A stretch of DNA of 64,000 nucleotides from positions 95,212 through 159,211 of the forward strand of contig NZ_JBLKRT010000005.1 of the NCBI RefSeq assembly GCF_047607445.1. The letters are read 5' to 3'. The position numbers and the translations under genes were made by a program. The notes below the pieces were generated by a model, which was given only the letters and a program-made list of their open reading frames with translations, had not been told where the DNA came from and searched no databases. Every line of letters begins with the position of its first letter. Positions within the stretch are counted from its first letter, which is position 1. The DNA is from Crystallibacter sulfonylureivorans_A (GTDB taxonomy: Bacteria; Actinomycetota; Actinomycetes; Actinomycetales; Micrococcaceae). Positions 61,136-64,000 of the stretch are shown one piece after another.

Positions 61136-62449
61136 CTAGTGCCCGGCGGCCAGAACCTTGCTGAGTACCGGGCGGGTGGTGCGCAGGCCGGCCCACACCA
61201 CCAGGATGCCTGCGCCCAGGCAGCCCGCGATGGTCAGGATGGAGAGCGGCGCCAGCACCAGGGCCATGCCGGCCAGCGGGAAGATCAGCAGGAAGGAGAC
61301 CGCGGCGGAGCCGAGCGAAACCAGCACCAGTGGAAGCATCACGGCGCGGGTCCGGGCCGCGTTCATGGTCTTCAGCGGCATGCCCAGGTGGTCCAGGCTG
61401 GTGTACAGGTCGGCTCGGTCCAGCACCGCAGCCGCCTGATTCACTCCCGAGGAGCAGGCCATCATGACAAACGAAATCAAAATGGTGATCAGGATGCCGG
61501 TGCGGATGTCGCCGCTAAGGAACTGTTCAGGACCTGAGACCGGTCCCGGCACGCCGTCCGTCATGGCCACACCGGTACCGCCGAAAACGGCCACAAAGCT
61601 GGTCATGGCCAGCCCGGAGACCTGCCGCCACGCTGCCTTCGGGGATTCAAGGATGCTCCGGGCGGCCAGCAGCTTCTCCGCCGTTCCTGCCTTGCTCAGC
61701 TGCCGGCGGCCCATCACGGCTACCGCCCACGGGCCAATGAGGTTGAGCACCGCCAGCCCGGCGGCGAAGGCGCCCAGCACGAAGGCCACCGCCACGGCCG
61801 TGGAAGCATAGCCGGTATTCATCGCGACGAAGCCGGCCAGCACCACCGCAGCGGCGATCAACGCGCGCAGCCAATGCATCTTCGCCGGAGCCTGGCGGGT
61901 CCGCACGCCCAGCGGCGAGATGACCACCTTGCGCAGGCCCACGGCTGCACTGATGGCGGCCAGCAACACCACGCCGGCCACCACTGCGACTACCGTCAGC
62001 GGGCTGAGCCAGTAGGCTCCACCGATCGGCTCGCCACGGAACGGGATCAGCTGCACCGCCGGACCCAGCACCAGATAACCGGCCACTCCGGCCACCGCGC
62101 CCGCAGCAGCCAACGCCGTTGATTCAATGATGGTGATGCCGGTAACCGTGGACGGCGTAGCGCCGAGCAGACGCAGGGTGGCCAGCCGGTCGTCCCGGCG
62201 CCGGGCCGAGAGCCGCGCCGCCGACCCGCCCAGGGTCAGCAGCGGGAAAACCAGCAGGATCAGCGCCAGCACCGCCAGCAGCTGGTAGAGAAACGCCAGT
62301 TCGTCGCGCCAGCGCAGGAAGGACAGCGCGCCGGCCAACACGGTCAGCAACAGCGCGGTGACCAACCCGAACGCCACCACCGGCAGCAGCGCAGTTCTGC
62401 CGCCGGATTTCCCCGGACGCGTCAGCAGCCAGGCCAATTTCCATGGCAC
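61136..62449 (-). CDS. FtsX-family ABC transporter permease
   Basis: 437 residues with about eight to ten transmembrane helices in two FtsX-like halves. The cytoplasmic RRRDDRLATLRLLGATPSTV (landmark LRLLGATPSTV) is the coupling loop of MacB/FtsX permeases; a second, SLDHLGMPLKTMNAAR (landmark LGMPLKTMNA), is in the other half. It likely forms an exporter of a peptide or lipid with the ATPase at 62535-63338. The GTG start at 62449 is supported by GGGAG ten bases upstream. Confidence 0.85.
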   Translation of the reverse strand: MPWKLAWLLTRPGKSGGRTALLPVVAFGLVTALLLTVLAGALSFLRWRDELAFLYQLLAVLALILLVFPLLTLGGSAARLSARRRDDRLATLRLLGATPSTVTGITIIESTALAAAGAVAGVAGYLVLGPAVQLIPFRGEPIGGAYWLSPLTVVAVVAGVVLLAAISAAVGLRKVVISPLGVRTRQAPAKMHWLRALIAAAVVLAGFVAMNTGYASTAVAVAFVLGAFAAGLAVLNLIGPWAVAVMGRRQLSKAGTAEKLLAARSILESPKAAWRQVSGLAMTSFVAVFGGTGVAMTDGVPGPVSGPEQFLSGDIRTGILITILISFVMMACSSGVNQAAAVLDRADLYTSLDHLGMPLKTMNAARTRAVMLPLVLVSLGSAAVSFLLIFPLAGMALVLAPLSILTIAGCLGAGILVVWAGLRTTRPVLSKVLAAGH

Positions 62450-62534
62450 GACGGCGGTGCTCCCGCCCCGCGGAGCCGTCGGTCTGGTGGGCGGGGTCGG
62501 TCTGGCTTGGGAGGCGGGGAAGCTGCCGAGACGC

Positions 62535-63338
62535 TCATCGGATGCCGCCCTGCGCCAGGCCTGCCGCGATCACGCCGCCAGCACTGTCGCCGGTCAGCCG
62601 GCCGTCCCGCATGGTGAGCACACGGCCGCAACTGGCCGCCACGCCGTCGTCATGGGTGACCAGGATCAGGGTTTTCCCGGCGCCAATGGTGGACTCCAGC
62701 AGCACTTGCATCACGTCGGCTGAAGTGGCGGAGTCCAATGCACCGGTGGGTTCGTCTGCGAAAATCACGCCCGCGCCGGTCACTTGGGCCCGGGCGATAG
62801 CAACGCGCTGCGCCTGGCCGCCGGAGAGCTCGCCGATCCGGCGCTGCTCCATTCCGCCCAGGCCCAGCGCCTGCAGCCAACCGGCGGCGGCTTTTTCGGC
62901 CGCCGGGCGCGGCGTGCCGTTCAGCATCAGCGCAACTGCCACGTTCTCCAACGCGTTGAGCTCCGGGATCAACAGGCCCTGCTGGAAGACAAAGCCGAAG
63001 GCCTCGCGGCGCAGCCGTGACCGCGCGGACTCAGAGAGCGCTTCCACCTGCATGCTCTGCCCGGGCAGATTCAGATGCACCTGCCCGCTGTCCGGGCGGA
63101 TGATGCCGGCCAGCACGTGCAGCAGTGTGGTCTTGCCGGAACCGGATGCGCCCATGATGGCTACGGATTCGCCGGCCCTGATGTCCAGCGAGAGTCCGGC
63201 CAGTGCCGTGGTTGGGCCGTAGGACTTTGTGAGGTTGCGGGCGCTGAGTACCGGCGGGTGGCTGGGGTGCTGGAAGTAGGCTGCCGCAGAGGCGCTTGGG
63301 GAAGCCGGGGCCGGGGTGGAGTCGCGGTTCTCGTTCAT
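62535..63338 (-). CDS. ABC transporter ATPase, LolD/MacB type
   Basis: 267 residues. An Ala/Pro/Ser-rich leader (about 30 residues) precedes the ATPase: Walker A GASGSGKT at 63-70, Q-loop FGFVFQQGLL, signature LSGGQAQR, Walker B VIFADEPTGALDSATS. These match LolD/MacB ATPases, which pair with FtsX-type permeases for export or extraction from the membrane. The ATG at 63338 is the first that leaves the correct fold. The permease follows after 85 bases. No histidine kinase/response regulator pair is seen nearby, though such exporters often have one. Confidence 0.9.
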   Translation of the reverse strand: MNENRDSTPAPASPSASAAAYFQHPSHPPVLSARNLTKSYGPTTALAGLSLDIRAGESVAIMGASGSGKTTLLHVLAGIIRPDSGQVHLNLPGQSMQVEALSESARSRLRREAFGFVFQQGLLIPELNALENVAVALMLNGTPRPAAEKAAAGWLQALGLGGMEQRRIGELSGGQAQRVAIARAQVTGAGVIFADEPTGALDSATSADVMQVLLESTIGAGKTLILVTHDDGVAASCGRVLTMRDGRLTGDSAGGVIAAGLAQGGIR

Positions 63339-63460
63339 GATTCCATCGTCGCGGCCCGGATGGCGGCGGCGCCTCGGGCCGAAGGCTGAAAACGGCGGCT
63401 GGGAGCTCATACCCAGGGTGGAGCCACGCCTGTTGGGGCCCGCCTTCGGCCGCGCCCGTG

Positions 63461-63595
63461 CCCGTTGCCCGCCGGTTGGAGCCTGCGTCTGGCCGCACAC
63501 CCTTGCGCCTCCTTGCCGGTTGCCCGCCGGCTGGACCTGTCTCAGGCCGCGCCCTTGCCGGTTGCTCGTCGGTTGGACTTGCCTCGGGCCGCAGC
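63461..63595 (+). repeat. Three imperfect copies of a ~42-bp GC-rich unit
   Basis: Units of about 42-50 bp contain (CC)GTTGCCCGCCGGTTGGA and GGCCGC. The second (63512-63553) and third (63554-63595) align closely, beginning TTGCCGGTTGC; the first (about 63461-63511) is diverged and longer. Confidence 0.65.
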
Positions 63596-63617
63596 GTCAT
63601 CTCGCCGTCCAATCAGC

Positions 63618-63746
63618 CGTACGGATACGCCACATTGCAGACATCCGACGACCACGCGGCCCGCAAAAGCAAGGAAATATGTTTGGTACTTCCGCAAATG
63701 AGCCTCTGTCGGTGGGCCCTGCGAGCCAATGTGGCGTATCGCGTAC
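63618..63746. mobile_element. MITE-like 119-bp element with 14-bp perfect TIR and CGTAC flanking repeats
   Basis: GATACGCCACATTG (63624-63637) and CAATGTGGCGTATC (63727-63740) are a perfect 14-bp inverted repeat, one base in from each end. CGTAC occurs directly outside both ends (63618-63622 and 63742-63746), as a 5-bp target duplication would. The interior has no coding capacity and is more AT-rich in its middle (AAATATGTTTGG). Confidence 0.5.
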
Positions 63747-64000
63747 ATGGCGGCGCACTATCTGGCTGCCGGAGCAGGAGCTCCGCACCCCGAGGCGGCA
63801 GGCGAGCCACAGCGCTGAACCCGTGCAGCCCGCGATGCACTATCCCGCCGTACACCGAGCCGAGCGGCCCGGGTGCACCAGCCCGGAGGACGGCCGCATC
63901 CACGGTCGGAACCCACAGGCCGCACCATCGAGAACACCTCCTCCGCGGAGCGGTAAGGCGGCAGGGGGCAGACACCTGCCGGTGCCGTCGGTATGGTGAG

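Larger units (their letters stand above)
63339..64000. other. Gene-poor right end
   Basis: I find no convincing gene in the last 660 bases. Long open frames exist on both strands but are GC-driven, lack ribosome-binding sites and encode only Pro/Arg/Ala-rich repeats. The region holds the 42-bp repeats at 63461-63595 and a small TIR-bounded element at 63623-63741; the remainder has no signal I can support. Confidence 0.55.

Noticed and set aside
63316..63999. A 227-residue open frame at the right end
   Set aside because: It overlaps the ATPase start, runs through direct repeats and the TIR element, and has a composition (Pro/Arg/Trp/Cys) unlike the real genes.

Overview
The window is a 64 kb stretch of high-GC actinobacterial chromosome. 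Gene content (Lsr2, ClpC, a DUF2342 metalloprotease, DUF3180, diadenylate cyclase DisA) and the character of the proteins suggest a Micrococcaceae member close to Arthrobacter; this assignment is an inference from gene families and not from a marker-gene comparison. I see no prophage, integrase, CRISPR array or rRNA. Most of the region looks like stable core chromosome, with a few accessory patches at the left end, around the ectoine genes and at the right end.

Layout. 0-4 kb: the end of an Rbs-type ABC transporter (ATPase tail and permease), convergent with a lipoprotein binding protein that follows a CYP199-like cytochrome P450. 4-15 kb: dodecin, uracil-type permease, a short-chain dehydrogenase/aldehyde dehydrogenase pair, phosphoglucomutase, a POT peptide transporter, an amidase and a peptidase E-like protein. 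15-21.6 kb: rhodanese, prephenate dehydratase, lipid kinase, serS, a HAD phosphatase, a DUF1761 protein and a possible SatD-like wHTH protein. 21.7-41 kb: a block whose order, as I recall it, strongly resembles the M. tuberculosis Rv3628-Rv3596c region: ppa, dacB, DUF2342 metalloprotease, tilS, hpt, ftsH, folE-folP-folB-folK, DUF3180, two PH-domain membrane proteins, DUF2520, panC, lysS, a 52-residue membrane protein, lsr2, clpC. 41-49.6 kb: S9 peptidase, N-acetylglutamate synthase-like GNAT, a small repeat protein, mutY, a membrane-anchored protein and the FUSC-radA-disA cluster. 49.7-55.7 kb: phosphate uptake, with PHO-box-controlled pstSCAB followed by pit and its DUF47 partner. 56-61 kb: a conserved hypothetical gene, tRNA-Lys(TTT), a 0.6 kb gap and ectABCD for ectoine and 5-hydroxyectoine. 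61-63.3 kb: an FtsX-type ABC exporter. 63.3-64 kb: a gene-poor tail with 42-bp repeats and a small TIR-bounded element.

How the genes work together. The fol/pan block makes tetrahydrofolate precursors and pantothenate next to translation (lysS, tilS), protein quality control (ftsH, clpC) and nucleoid (lsr2) genes. RadA and DisA couple DNA-intermediate processing to c-di-AMP signalling. The pst and pit systems give high- and low-affinity phosphate uptake. The ect operon gives osmoprotection. The most unusual signals are the P450/ABC locus with its stacked palindromes, an 8-codon upstream ORF that carries the only good ribosome-binding site before the POT transporter, a ClgR-like box before clpC, a family of terminators sharing an AACGACGGCG stem base, paired hairpins between pstS and pstC, and the 119-bp MITE-like element near the right end.
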